A stretch of DNA of 64,000 nt from Prostheceraeus crozeri (Eukaryota > Platyhelminthes > Polycladida > Euryleptidae): positions 1 through 64,000 of the forward strand of contig CAJQUW010011540.1 in NCBI GenBank assembly GCA_907163375.1. The letters are read 5' to 3'. Of the stretch, positions 36,366 through 47,285 are shown piece after piece. A program made the translations under genes and the position numbers. The notes beneath the pieces were generated by a model. That model saw only the letters and a list, made by a program, of their open reading frames with translations. It ran no database searches and was not told where the DNA came from. Within the stretch, counting starts at the first letter, position 1. Each line of letters starts with the position of its first letter.

Positions 36366-37073
36366 ATCACTCAGTTTACAGATCGCAATTTTTTAATAAG
36401 AAAACATATATGATAATGAATCAGGCACGGAGAGAGCTAGCATTTTCTGAGCTCTCTTTTGACATACTGGTCATCAAAATCGCTGAACTAGGAAAAATAT
36501 AGTGATATCGTGAAGTTTTCACAAAATCATGACTTGTATGACTAAAAATGTCGCATTGTCACTTTTTCATCAAAAATGTTCATGTTTGATATCTCCAGAA
36601 TCCTCGCAATGCAAGCGGGTTCGAATATGAACGTTTTATTCAAATAATTTCAGTAGTTATTTTTTCAAACTTCCTTCAATATTTTTTATCATTGCCGCTA
36701 AAGTGCGCAAACATACTCGTTCAAGGTAAACAATGTGTAGTCGATGTGAGAGAACAAAGACATGCATCCTCTAATTGTTTTGTTTTGAACATTCGTTCAC
36801 CTTTCATGTGGTTTTGTGTCAGCGGTAATAATGATAAATATTGAAAGAAGTTTGAAAAAGAGCTATCGAAGTGACAATACGACATTTTTTGTCAAACGAT
36901 TCATGATTTTTTTGATAACTTCACGATATCACTATATTTAGTTCACTGATTTTGATGACCAGTATATCAAAAGAGAGCTTAGAAAATGCTCGTTCTCCAC
37001 GTGCATGATTCATTCATTATCATACTCGAATGCTTTCGGATTAAAATAATGCGATCTGTAAACAGAGATTTTC
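36366..37073. repeat. Foldback (imperfect palindrome) of about 0.7 kb
   Basis: The arms at about 36,366-36,575 and 36,865-37,073 are reverse complements. Shared words include AGTGATATCGTGAAG/CTTCACGATATCACT and GACATACTGGTCATCAAAAT/ATTTTGATGACCAGTAT. An inner pair (TTGCCGCTAAA region at about 36,690, AGCGGTAA region at about 36,822) continues the stem. Non-coding; likely a foldback-type MITE. The right arm is the sequence that became the LINE target duplication. Confidence 0.75.
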
Positions 37074-37154
37074 ATATTTTGAGCTTTACTCAGCAAATAC
37101 AATAAAATATGCAAGTCTATCATAGCTAACTTTAAGCTGAGAATGCAAGCCCTC
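36876..37154 (+). repeat. 279-bp direct duplication flanking the LINE, left copy
   Basis: Identical, base for base as far as I can read, to 41,206-41,484. It starts AATACGACATTTTTTG and ends GCAAGCCCTC. Confidence 0.9.
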
Positions 37155-37585
37155 CATGGTAAGCTAAGGTCGTGCGCGGTGGTCGGTTGCTCTCGTTACT
37201 TTCAGCGAACATAGTGATTCTTGCCTTTATTTTGGTGTTATTCGTCGAAATCTCTCCAAATATTATATCATCAGAATCTGCATGTCCTCGTGTCTATCGC
37301 TGTCCTACTGGTTTTCGTCCAAAGTGCTCACATCATTCGTAATTCTGGATTATTTCGTCGGCAGCGTGTAATTCAGCAGTGAGTTGTCTTCATTCTTGCC
37401 TCTGGCACTGTCACAACTTGGAATTTTCAATCGAAAACTTCGCTGCGTCACGCGACACCTTTTACGATTTGCTGGAATTACATCATCTTTGATTTCTCTA
37501 GTGTTCAACTGATCTAGTGGTTTGGCGGTATCGTGTGTGACTGTAAAGCTTTGTACACTGAGTTCGAATCCGTCGTGCACCATTT

Positions 37586-38392
37586 TTGACTTTTTTAAAA
37601 ATGGTGACCTTGGATGAAATGATATCTATGTCTGAGTCTGACCTTCTAAAGAAGACACAAATAACTAAGAAAGATATGGTCAAAGCTATAATGCATTTGA
37701 AAAGTCAAACAAACAATAGAGCTCTATCGGTTTCTCCAACGAGAACAAGAGAATCACTTGACAGCAATGCTTTATCATCATTATTCGAGACTCATCTTCA
37801 GAAACATCTGAAGCCAGTATCAGATCAATTGAACTTGCTGATTGAGAAACACACAGATTTGCAGAAGAAATATGATATTCTGCAAAATGAGTACAACAAA
37901 ATTGCAAATACAAATCCTGTCACCATTGAGGATATGTGCAATGAGTTCCAAGAACGCTTGAAGAGACGTAGCTTCCTGATTATATCAGGTCTTGCTGAAA
38001 TAACATCAGGCTCTGCCGAATCAAGAATTGAAAGTGATAAAGAGTCCGTCGCTAAAATCTGTGAGGCTATTGGAATTTTTTCAGTTGACGTTACAGCTTG
38101 TCATCGTATTGGACGAGCATCGGCTTCTGTTCAGCCTCGTATTCTCAGATTCAAATGTGCTGATGATGATGTACGTGGAAACATTCTTCGAAATGCTCGA
38201 AAGCTTCGAAATACAACATCATTTTCGAATATTTACATTAATCCTGACCAAACAAAGATGGAAAGAGAGAAATGCAAGGCTCTCCGTCTTGATTTGAAAA
38301 GCAGACGAGATCGTGGTGAAGACGTTGTGATTAAGAGAGGAAAGATTGTACAAGTGCAGACAAATGGAAATATAAATTCAAATTTTCATTGA
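37586..38392 (+). CDS. LINE ORF1 protein (coiled coil plus RRM-like)
   Basis: 268 codons from an ATG in a purine-rich context. The N-terminal 60 residues are charged. A heptad-like coiled-coil region lies at about residues 75-115 (LQKHLKPVSDQLNLLIEKH onward). It is followed by an RRM-like/C-terminal RNA-binding part (RRSFLIISGLAE, CHRIGR, PRILRFKCADDDVRG, NIYINPDQTKMEREK). This is the architecture of L1-type ORF1 chaperones also found in CR1/L2 LINEs. They trimerise, bind element RNA and assist reverse transcription. The frame is uninterrupted and directly abuts ORF2. High confidence for role by architecture, not by exact family name. Confidence 0.85.
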   Translation: MTFLKMVTLDEMISMSESDLLKKTQITKKDMVKAIMHLKSQTNNRALSVSPTRTRESLDSNALSSLFETHLQKHLKPVSDQLNLLIEKHTDLQKKYDILQNEYNKIANTNPVTIEDMCNEFQERLKRRSFLIISGLAEITSGSAESRIESDKESVAKICEAIGIFSVDVTACHRIGRASASVQPRILRFKCADDDVRGNILRNARKLRNTTSFSNIYINPDQTKMEREKCKALRLDLKSRRDRGEDVVIKRGKIVQVQTNGNINSNFH

Positions 38393-39768
38393 GGTTTTTA
38401 CCGAGTGTCGGCTATCCCTCTATTACTCTTTTAAATGCTCGTTCATTGCTACCGAAAATTGATGAGCTTAAAATTGCTGCTTCACTGAAATCTCCTGATT
38501 TAATTTGTGTGACAGAAACATGGTTAAGTGATATGGTTGACTCAACTCTTATTGATATCCCAGGATATTTGAGTATTCGAAATGATCGCTGCCATCGTAG
38601 AGGTGGAGGAGTCGCTGTGTATGTAAATTCAATTTTGCCATTTTTGAATATTACATCTATGTACCATCTCCGGTGCGACATAGAATATTTGATTGTAGAG
38701 TTCAATTCTCTAAATATTCTACTGTTGTGCTTGTATATACCTCCTAATTTAAGCTCCGAAGAACTCTCTAGCATCCATACCAGTATATTGGAAATTTTCG
38801 ACGATTTTCTAACAAGAAAGCCACATTTTCATCAAATTGTAGTTGGTGATTTGAATTCTTTCAATATTGAAGCATTGTGTTTTGATTTAGATTTAATTGA
38901 TCTCATTGTTCAGTCGACAAGAAAAAATGCCATCCTTGATCACATTCTTGTATCTAAAGATTTGTGCATGATTTATGATGAAACTGGTGTAAAATATGAT
39001 GCTCCGCTTGGTACGTCCGATCACTTGATGCTAACCTGCACTCCTAAGAATCAAAGTCATGTACAATCCAACTGTGTACGATATCATAGACTTTATGATT
39101 TTAGACAATCGAATATTGATGCTTTGTATTACCACGCTTGTAAAATCGATTGGAGTGGTGTTACTCAAGGTGTAGATGGTGTTGAACAAAAGTTGGATGC
39201 CTTCATCAACTGTTTGAACTTTTTGATCGAAAAGTTTGTTCCATTCAAATACATTCCAATAACTCAGAATGATAAAGAATGGATGACACCACTCACAAAA
39301 AATCTTATTCACGAGCGGTGGGCTGCTTTTCGTGCAAAGAACTGGGTACGATATAACGAGCTGAAAGAAAAGGTGAAAAAAGAAATTCTTCGTGCTAAAG
39401 AGATTTGGGCAAGTAAAATAATGTCTTCTCCGAATGGACTCTGGGAATTGTTTGCTTGTCAAACTAAGCCGAAAACTATAAATGACTTTTCTCATTTGAT
39501 TTCAGAGAAATGCAGTGTTGACAATCTTCTTGATCTTATTGCTGATAAAGTTGCTCAATGCTTCTCTTCTATTGATGATATGATGAAGATAAATGCATGT
39601 GGCAATTTAAATGAAAATTGGTACAATGAAGTGACAAGTCAAGAGGTATACAACATGTTGAAAAAGCTGCCTCTCAATAAATCATCTGGCATTGACACTA
39701 TTCCTACTCGGTTATATAAACTTCTCGCAGATGTCATTTCAAAGCCGAATTTTATAATTCTTCCTTGA
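38393..39768 (+). pseudogene. LINE ORF2, APE endonuclease and start of RT
   Basis: The frame opens directly at the ORF1 stop (TGA at 38,390-38,392 overlaps the TTGA start zone) with no upstream ATG, so translation may use reinitiation or a non-ATG start. The nuclease domain shows TLLNARSLLPKIDELKI, VTETWLSD (catalytic Glu), RRGGGVAVYVNSIL, VVGDLNS and TSDHLML. A linker and the start of the RT domain (LNKSSGIDTIPTRLYKLL) follow. A frameshift near 39,740-39,765 separates it from the rest of RT: the last residues (KPNFIILP) are out of register. Confidence 0.85.
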
Positions 39769-41030
39769 AGGAGATGATATTCCCGTCCCGATGGAAGACT
39801 GCAGTTATTGTCCCGCTTCCCAAAACTAAGCCTCCTGATGTAGAAAAACTGCGATATATTTCAACTTTTTCAGTTCTCTCCAAACTACTGGAACGAATTA
39901 TTCTTAACCGCTATGCCGAAATGTTTTTCATAAATTTTGGAAGAGAGCAACATGGTTTCCGAAAAGGATCTTCCACCACCACCGCTCTAATTAAGCTAGT
40001 TGATGCTTCACTGCGTGCTTTTGATGATCGGCAAAAATTTGGTTGTGCAATTCTGAATTTTGACTTGACAAGAGCATTTGACTGTGTTGATCACAATATT
40101 GTATTTGAAAAGATGTTGAATATGCACTTTCCGATCGAACTCGTTGTTTGGCTTAGATCCTATTTTGAGCACAGAAAAGCTGTTGTAAAAATAGATGGGC
40201 ACTTCTCTCGTTCAGTCAATATTTCTCGTGGTGTCCCACAAGGTTCAGTGTTGGGACCTTTCATTTTTTGTCTGTATATAAAAGATCTGTGTTGTATATC
40301 TGACGAGAGTACTATGGTCAAATATGCCGATGATGTCAGCATTGTTGTTCCATTTTCCAACGGTAATGCATCTTGTATTCGTAGCACTATTGAAGATGAA
40401 ACTTTGAACGTTGCACGATGGTGTTCATTAAATATATTAACGTTGAATACCAGTAAGTCTAATGTCATGCTTGTTTCCCGAAATCCCATATTTTTTGATG
40501 AGCCACTTTCTGTAAATCGAGTTTCTATGGCAAAATGTCTAGGTGTTATTTTGAATGACACATTAACATGGGACAATCATGTGAATTACTTGCGTGTAAA
40601 GGCCAGTCGTCGCTTACATCTTCTTCGCCGATTAAAGCCCCTTGTTTCCACTATAAAGTTACATGACATATATTTGGCAATCATTCGATCAGTTTTTGAC
40701 TATGCTTCTCCAGTCTTCGTTGGCCTCAATAAAAAAGATAACAATGTGCTTGTAAAAGTTGAAAAGAGAGCCCATCGCATTATGTACAATGGTATATCAA
40801 AATGTGACAAATGTGATGTTGTTTTAGAACGTAGGCGAATTAAATTGTCACAAAACTTGTTCAGTGTAATTGAAAGTGACTCAGAGCATTTGTTGAGCGA
40901 TCTTTTGCCGTGTAAATTAGTTCTTTCAAATAACTATTCCTATCCTATTGTTCGAACAGAAAAATTCGCTCGTTCCTTTTTCCCTTTTATGATTCAGCAT
41001 AATATAAAGTGCTCTTTTAAACATAGTTAG
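39765..41030 (+). pseudogene. LINE ORF2, reverse transcriptase part
   Basis: 421 codons with RT blocks SRWKTAVIVPLPK, QHGFRKGSSTTTALIKL, FDLTRAFDCVDH (motif A), GVPQGSVLGPFIF (motif B) and VKYADDVSIV (motif C, YADD), then KCLGVILNDTLTWDNHVNYL and the C-terminal region with SVFDYASPVF. All catalytic aspartates are present. Normally fused to the endonuclease upstream; separated only by one frame change. It ends 175 bp before the microsatellite tail. Confidence 0.85.
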
Positions 41031-41205
41031 CATATCTTTCAATGTACATGTACGCATATTGTGTGATTTTGCAGCAAAAATTTTTTTTTTATTTTTACTG
41101 TTTCATATTACTTGAAGTTCACTTGAATGTAGTTGTAACACTCTGTATAGATTTTCATTTACGAGAAATAAACGCTTACTTACTTACTTGCTTACTTACT
41201 TACTT

Positions 41206-41484
41206 AATACGACATTTTTTGTCAAACGATTCATGATTTTTTTGATAACTTCACGATATCACTATATTTAGTTCACTGATTTTGATGACCAGTATATCAA
41301 AAGAGAGCTTAGAAAATGCTCGTTCTCCACGTGCATGATTCATTCATTATCATACTCGAATGCTTTCGGATTAAAATAATGCGATCTGTAAACAGAGATT
41401 TTCATATTTTGAGCTTTACTCAGCAAATACAATAAAATATGCAAGTCTATCATAGCTAACTTTAAGCTGAGAATGCAAGCCCTC
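41206..41484 (+). repeat. 279-bp direct duplication flanking the LINE, right copy
   Basis: It begins directly after the (TTAC)n tail of the LINE and matches 36,876-37,154 without a difference. Confidence 0.9.
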
Positions 41485-42339
41485 AAATTTTATATGGCAC
41501 GTTGCTGTGCGACACGACTGGATAACATGAGAATCGATTTAGGTGGTCCGTTTTTTATTATCAGCTCTTATATCTAAATGCTAATTTCATAAGAAAAATA
41601 TTTTGCAGATCAGATTATCTGTAATACCAAATGACTTATGCTATACATTATAATCTACCCGGCAATTCAATTTTATCATGCCCTATAGATAAGCCGAGGT
41701 ACACATGAAGACATGTACAAAATGAAGATAGTGCTTGAAATGCTTTGCTAATAATGCAAACCAAAAACAGCAAGTACCTGAATAGATGCAAATGGCACTA
41801 TCTAGATGCTTAGATTCACAGCATCGAATGGCCGCCTCGGTTACTAGATTGAAAATTCTTGACAAGAGACAGGGCTATTATTAGATGAAATACGGCTCAT
41901 GTGACGTATGGAGAAAAGAAAGAAAGACGGAAGCCATTTTCTTTGAAACCTCGTTGCTTTACACCTTATCGAATTACAGCTGTCTGAGAAACTGGTATTA
42001 TGGTAGAGGTCCATGATAGAAATGCGTATTCAGCAAATTTTATTAATAGGCACAGACGTCTACTAGGTGGAGAAAGTGAATTTCATCCTCATAGAATTCA
42101 TTTCTCATATACCAGTGAAACTTAGTTGGTGACGCATTGTATCAGAAAGTAGAAGATAAATCAAATGTTGGATTATTATGTTGCTATAATTCTACTTTTC
42201 AATTTTCATGTGTTTGATGCACCGACAAAGGAAGATGCGAAAGTTTGATGTCGATGAGCTGAATCTCAAACATACACATTATATTTGAATTGTAATTTCT
42301 TTGCACACTACTTCGAAATTTACGAAATATGCCTAGAAC
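41485..42339. other. Anonymous stretch
   Basis: AT-rich, no ORF with a recognisable domain, and no transposon termini seen. Confidence 0.5.
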
Positions 42340-43076
42340 GATGACCCTGCTTTTACATGCAGGGGGGCTTCGTTGAAACGTCCACGAGTCCATAAGGTCC
42401 AGGTTTCGACCACCTCTTGAATTACCTACTTGGTGGCGCTTGTAGGTCGTGCCCTCTGAATACTACCATCTTCATTTCCGCTAGTAGTAACTGATTCAAC
42501 CGCAGCCGAGTGCTGGGCGGCTGTAAATAACCTGGTTAACCCCAGCATCTGGGGAGGGTAGTGGAAACCTGATGGAGTAAATGCCATCAAAGCTTTAGGC
42601 ACCCACACTTTCCCACCGTCTCAGTGGGTTAGAACTCTTAAGTTCATAAGACTATGGGTCCCACCCAGACAGAAAGGGTTGACGGCAGGAAGGGCATCCG
42701 GTCATAAAATCTCGCTACAATTATATGTATGAAATGTCGATTCTATGCCCTAGGCATCACAAACCTTAAAAGCGTTCTGAGCTCAAGTCGCCTTCGATGG
42801 TTCGGCACTTGGAGTGTATGCCTAACTGGCTATGGCCAAAGAAAATTATGACCTTTGAAGTGCCTGGTCCGAACATCCGAGGAGGCCAGAGGAAAAGATG
42901 GATTCACAATGTGGACAAGGACCTCCGCGACCTGCGGCTCGATCGTCGAACTGCACAGGATCGTGATGCATGGAGGAGCGCTATCCGTCCTCAACATTGG
43001 AGTCGGCATGGAATACCGTCCAACCCTCAAAACTGGTGGAACCAAGGACGTAAAACCGGTCAGCAAGTAAGTAAGT
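42340..43076 (+). mobile_element. Internally shortened LINE (5' leader joined to ORF2 C-terminus)
   Basis: The first part (42,340-42,730) looks like a LINE 5' leader, GC-richer and with a hairpin CCCTGC...GCAGGG at 42,345-42,365. It contains GACGGCAGGAAGGGCATCCGG, a word common in animal LINE leaders. The second part (42,770-43,076) encodes an ORF2 C-terminus. The element ends in a short (AGTA)n. Nuclease and RT domains are missing, so it is a non-autonomous 'half-LINE'. Confidence 0.65.
42797..43075 (+). pseudogene. LINE ORF2 C-terminal fragment
   Basis: The frame reads HLECMPNWLWPKK, then GPNIRGGQRKRWIHNVDKDL and TAQDRDAWRSAIRP. This matches the widespread ORF2 C-terminal pattern 'RWFGH...MP...PKK...RGRPRKRW.DN...DL...A.DR..WR'. 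The preceding RLRWFG is in another frame, so there is one frameshift near 42,800. No catalytic domain is present. Confidence 0.7.
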
Positions 43077-43425
43077 ATGCAATTGTAGGATACAAGTGTA
43101 GCTTCTGCTCAGAGTTTTTATGTACCTGATAAGCCCTGAGAATGTTTCTCGGCACGCCCATCATTTACTTCAGCATAAGGACTGGGTAAGTCCTTTATTG
43201 TAGGAGCGCATCAAGGATTTTCAGAATGGGGCAGACAATTTCGAAATAAATATTCATAAAAAATTCCATATGAACATGCCTATCAGGCATCAAAATGTTG
43301 TGTTGCAGAAAATATCATTCATTTCATCATCTCTTAACACAGAGAATTCGGTGAATTCGGATGCATATTGCTAGCTGTGATGTGACCACGTTTAGTAATA
43401 TAAAGTGACACAGCTTGTAAATGTA

Positions 43426-44855
43426 CAGGGTGTCCCAAATGTTTTTCTTTTTTAAAATTTCACTTGTTCTATTGAAATATCTAAGATTGAACGCTAGTTT
43501 TCAAATATAGATTTTATAGCTACATCATTTACGAGCGAAAACTTATTTACATTATTGTCTCTTGTTCGAGCATGGCTATCTCACATTCTGATCCAAATAT
43601 CTGAGCATTGCTAATCTTGGCCATTTCTACTACGTATGTCTGCCTCACGCGTGAACATTATTGAGAGCGTCGAGTTATTCACCATTGAAGAAAAAGCTTA
43701 TGCAGTTGCGTGGTCGCTGTCACATAATAACCAAGAGAGCCGGCGCATGTTTAAACAAAAATACGACAAAGAACCTCCATCTGCGAATCACATAAAATTC
43801 TGGAGCAAGAAGCTGATAGAAACTGGTAGCCTCTTTCAACGCCGCTCATCATCAGGTCGACCCTGCACTGCATCAAATGAAGAAAATAAAGGGAAGTCGT
43901 CCAACATTTTCGAGAAAACCCATCTAGATCCATCCGCTCCGTTGCATTGTCACTGAATATCTCGAAAAGTTCTCTTGGAAGAATCCTTCAACAAGAAAAC
44001 TTCCATCTTTTCAAACCAAGCTATTTTCAATTTTTATACGATGGCGACGAAGACAAACGACATGAATTTTGTGAAACAATGTTGGAGTTCTGTGACAATG
44101 ATCCATCTTTTCTGAGGAAGCTGGTGTTCTCTGACAATTGTCACTTCGAGCTACATGATGCTGTTAATAAGCACAATATTCACTTTTGGGATCAACAGAA
44201 TCCCCACGAAAACGTCCGAACACCCGTGAAAACACAATCGTTGACTGTTTGGATGGCAATTAGTTATCACGGAGTCGTGGCATTCGATGTCTCACCACAA
44301 ACAATGACATCTCAAAGGTATTGCTTTATTCTCAACGAAAAAGTAATCCCATACATGAGCAGTAGTAATCGAAAAACGTGGTACTACCAACAGGATGAAG
44401 TTCCTCCTCATTTCAGCATTGAAGCACGTCGAATTCTCAATAACTTCCTACTAGGTAGATGGATTGGTCGAAGAGGAGCTGTTGAATGGCTACCAAGGAG
44501 CCCTGATATCACTTCTGCAAGTTTTTGTTCATGGTCTTAAAAGTTTTCGTCCCATCTGGAAGAACTTTCCGCAGTTTGGATGAAATGAGAGAAAAAATTG
44601 AAGAGCAAATCCCCCTTATTCCTTTGTCAATGTTCAGAGACAATTTGAGAGATTTTCGTGAACGTGTCGACAAATGCATCGACAAATCTGGTGCTTATTT
44701 TGAGCACAGTAATTGAATTCATTTTCTCCTTGAAATGGCTGTAAATCAATGTAAATCAGCATGCTGTAATCAACATAAGCTGTTTTAAAAGTTTATAAAA
44801 TTTTAGAAGTTTAAATGCTTGCTACAAAAAAGAAAAAAACATTTGGGACACCCTG
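43426..44855 (+). mobile_element. Tc1/mariner-superfamily transposon (DUF4817 type)
   Basis: Inverted ends CAGGGTGTCCCAAATG (43,426) and CATTTGGGACACCCTG (ending 44,855) continue for about 28 bp with A/T-run length differences. The left flank is TA; the right flank is CA, a probable one-base decay of the TA duplication. The full-length transposase reading region lies inside, broken by two frameshifts. Total 1,430 bp, normal for the family. Confidence 0.9.
43636..44716 (+). pseudogene. DUF4817/mariner-type transposase, two frameshifts
   Basis: The N-terminal frame (43,636-43,956) holds the DUF4817 helix-turn-helix (IEEKAYAVAWSLSHNNQESR...FKQKYDKEPP...LIETGSLFQRR.SSGRPCTA), which binds the transposon ends. 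The core frame (43,947-44,540) holds the DDE triad: LVFSDNCHFEL, YYQQDEVPPHFS and RSPDIT, the last two aspartates 36 residues apart. The C-terminal frame (44,525-44,716) reads FRSLDEMREKIEEQIPLIP...RVDKCIDKSGAYFEH, the usual tail. Frames change near 43,940 and 44,520. The canonical QQDGAPPH is QQDEVPPH here. All three catalytic acids remain, so inactivation is recent. Confidence 0.85.
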
Positions 44856-47059
44856 CATCTCTTGTGAATCGAGCTAAATGGGGAAATTACGACATGTTTA
44901 CCTTGACCCTGCTTTATCCGGGGGGAGGGCTCTTGGAGCAACATACCAGTTTTTTCTTGATTTTGCTCGAAAGCTATTCGACTCTGATATTTTGTGACTT
45001 CTAGCTTCTGTGAGTTTCTGATAATCAACCTAAAATTTGTCAAATTTGATCCATTGCAAAAAGTCCATTCCGCTTTTTGAAAAAGTGCTTTGTTAAAATC
45101 GTGAATTTTTGTCAATTTCTTAGAAAATGCAGCTTCTTAATCAACTCTAATTTCACAACGACATTTTTACAAGGGACAAATGAAACTATGATTGACATGT
45201 TCATTCATCTGCGAATTTATCTGTGCAAATTCTAAATGAATAATATATTTTCTACTGAATCTGTAGCTAGGAGAGTAACAGATCATTTAAAATTTATGAA
45301 TTTTGACACGAAATTTTCGATTTATTCATTTCGATCCGCAGGTTTTCTGCACGACATACAACAAGGACAGCACCAGACTAAACGTTATTTATATGCATTT
45401 CCAAGACTTTCTATTTGAGTTGTAGTCAGCTCCGCTTAACTGTCCAAGTGCACTGTATACCGCACAACATAAAATTAGTAAGCACGGAACACATAGATCT
45501 TTGTCGATCGATTTGATATCGCTTGTTGATACATCTTCAGGGCATCAAGTTGCAAATCTGCAAAATTAGCTTTATAAACATATTAAACACAGTTAAGAAC
45601 AGCTAAAATAAATTCATCAAATTCCAGTGGATGTAGCCACCATGAGACATGGGTACTAAATCTTATCAAAACTCCCACGTTTTCAAATTGATCTAAAATC
45701 CACAAAAATGCATCAGGCGTCACAAAACTTCAGACACACTTACTTGAGCATATTTTCTACCCATATACAAAAATTCAATCAAATCAGACATGTGCTGTTT
45801 GGATTAGAAACGATAACGAGAAGTGTATCTGTACCAACATCAATCGTTACTTGCAGGGGCATTGTCCTCTCTCCCTCCTCGTCTCGCATGCTGCTGTTTG
45901 AAATCTTCCCACGACCACTATCCTAATTCTTTTCAAGTATACATGTTTGAGTGCAGGATTGTCCAAAGTGTGGCCCACGTCCTCTTCTGGAAAATTCCAA
46001 AAATGGTTTCATTTTAGAGTAGAGTTCTGTTGAAATTGTATACATATATTTGATGTTTAAATCGTAAATTTAGATTTGATTTTCTATGACTATGGCATTT
46101 ATAAAAGCTTTTGTTGAAACCCAAGGGATTGCTAGATTTCCAGTACCTTGAAAGAAGCTTCGATGTATTCAATGCTCGGCAAATATATCGTAAGCAGCTG
46201 AAGCTTTACAACTTGAATTGTGTCACTTCATAAGTGTTCGGTTTCCCCTAACCAAAGTTGTTCTGCCAATCAATCAATTTGGAGTCCTTAATCAACTTTA
46301 AAGTTCACAATTTCATCACTGACTGTGCTGATGTTACGGAATGTTTTGTCTACGACGTGCAAACTTAATTTAAAGAGTTATATTTTACTGAAGTGATATT
46401 TACTTCTTCACTTTTGAGGGAATTCGAGTGATTTCCAACGTCTATTGAGAACTCATTCCACTACAGTTTAAATTCAAATCTTTTGATTGTACATTGATGA
46501 AAGCGAGCTGACGTGAAAGAGTCTGGAACAATGAGCTCGCCAAATTTGTCATCAACTTTTCATTTCATTTCAGTGAGTGCCCCAAGAGCAAGCGGGAGCG
46601 TTGTTGTGATAATCAAACTTTATCGCGTGCAGTCAGCTTATCAAGCAATTATCCACGATCGATTGTCAAATGTTCGGATAGTGGGCCATAGGTTGCATTG
46701 AAATTACTCATTGCACTTCTAAGCTCCCACGTGTTCTATAAACTATCCCATGTAGTGAAACTATTCAAGATCTGAAATAATTGTGTAAAAGATAAGTTGA
46801 TGAATACACTATGCTTCCAAAACTCATGCAGGCTGGAATATATGATTCAGAAAGCTTTATTTGAGATAAAGTAGGGTTTGAATTACATTCATGGGTCTTA
46901 ATGATCAATCAATTCTTTAACTGTTCAAAGAACAGTTCCCAATATTCGTATCACAAAGCATCCATGTAGATACTATCAAATTATTTTACATTGACATGAT
47001 CTTAATGTTGCAATAATTTACAAAGCAATTTATTCTAGACTAATTGTCGTCAACGGTCG
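44856..47059. other. Anonymous stretch
   Basis: No domain-bearing ORF or repeat termini recognised. ORFs up to about 97 codons have no recognisable features. Confidence 0.5.
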
Positions 47060-47285
47060 ACATGGGTCTAATTACGCTAACCGGACGGACGGGTTTACTG
47101 AAACCGGCCTGCCGACCGGCCAAGATTTGCGGCTGGTTCTAACCGTGGTATGTTTGCATGTCGATTAGCTCCAACGTCGCTGGTCCGATCCCATCCACGA
47201 CTGATGAGGCCCAATGGGCCGAAGCATGTCTCGTGGTGGTTGCCTGTGTTGAGATTTGATAAATCTATCATTGTCAAGTTGCTTG
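47060..47285 (+). mobile_element. Hammerhead-bearing retroelement end (PLE or retrozyme-like)
   Basis: A locally GC-rich block with a strong hairpin (CCGGCCTGCCGACCGGCC region, 47,103-47,121) followed by a hammerhead-like core (47,195-47,236). Hammerheads of this short-stem-III type are known from the ends of Penelope-like elements and retrozymes. No coding part is adjacent, so it is a solo end. Confidence 0.55.
47195..47236 (+). ncRNA. Hammerhead ribozyme-like motif (type I, minimal stem III)
   Basis: Stem I pairs CCACGA (47,195-47,200) with TCGTGG (47,231-47,236). Then come CTGATGAG, stem II GCCC-AATG-GGCC (perfect 4 bp), GAA, and a 2-bp stem III closing G-C/A-U-loop/G-U with cleavage expected after GTC (47,230). 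The only departure from the consensus is GAAG instead of GAAA, giving a G-U in place of the A-U next to the cleavage site. This would be expected to weaken but perhaps not abolish self-cleavage. Confidence 0.65.

Larger units (their letters stand above)
37155..41205 (+). mobile_element. Nearly intact CR1/L2-group LINE
   Basis: A 4,051-bp element with a 5' leader of about 430 bp, ORF1 (37,586-38,392), ORF2 (38,393-41,030), a 3' UTR with AATAAA at 41,167-41,172 and a terminal (TTAC)n microsatellite (about 41,175-41,205). It is flanked by an exact 279-bp direct duplication. One frame break near 39,750 in ORF2 is the only damage seen. The preserved ORFs and perfect duplication indicate a very recent insertion. 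Confidence 0.9.
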
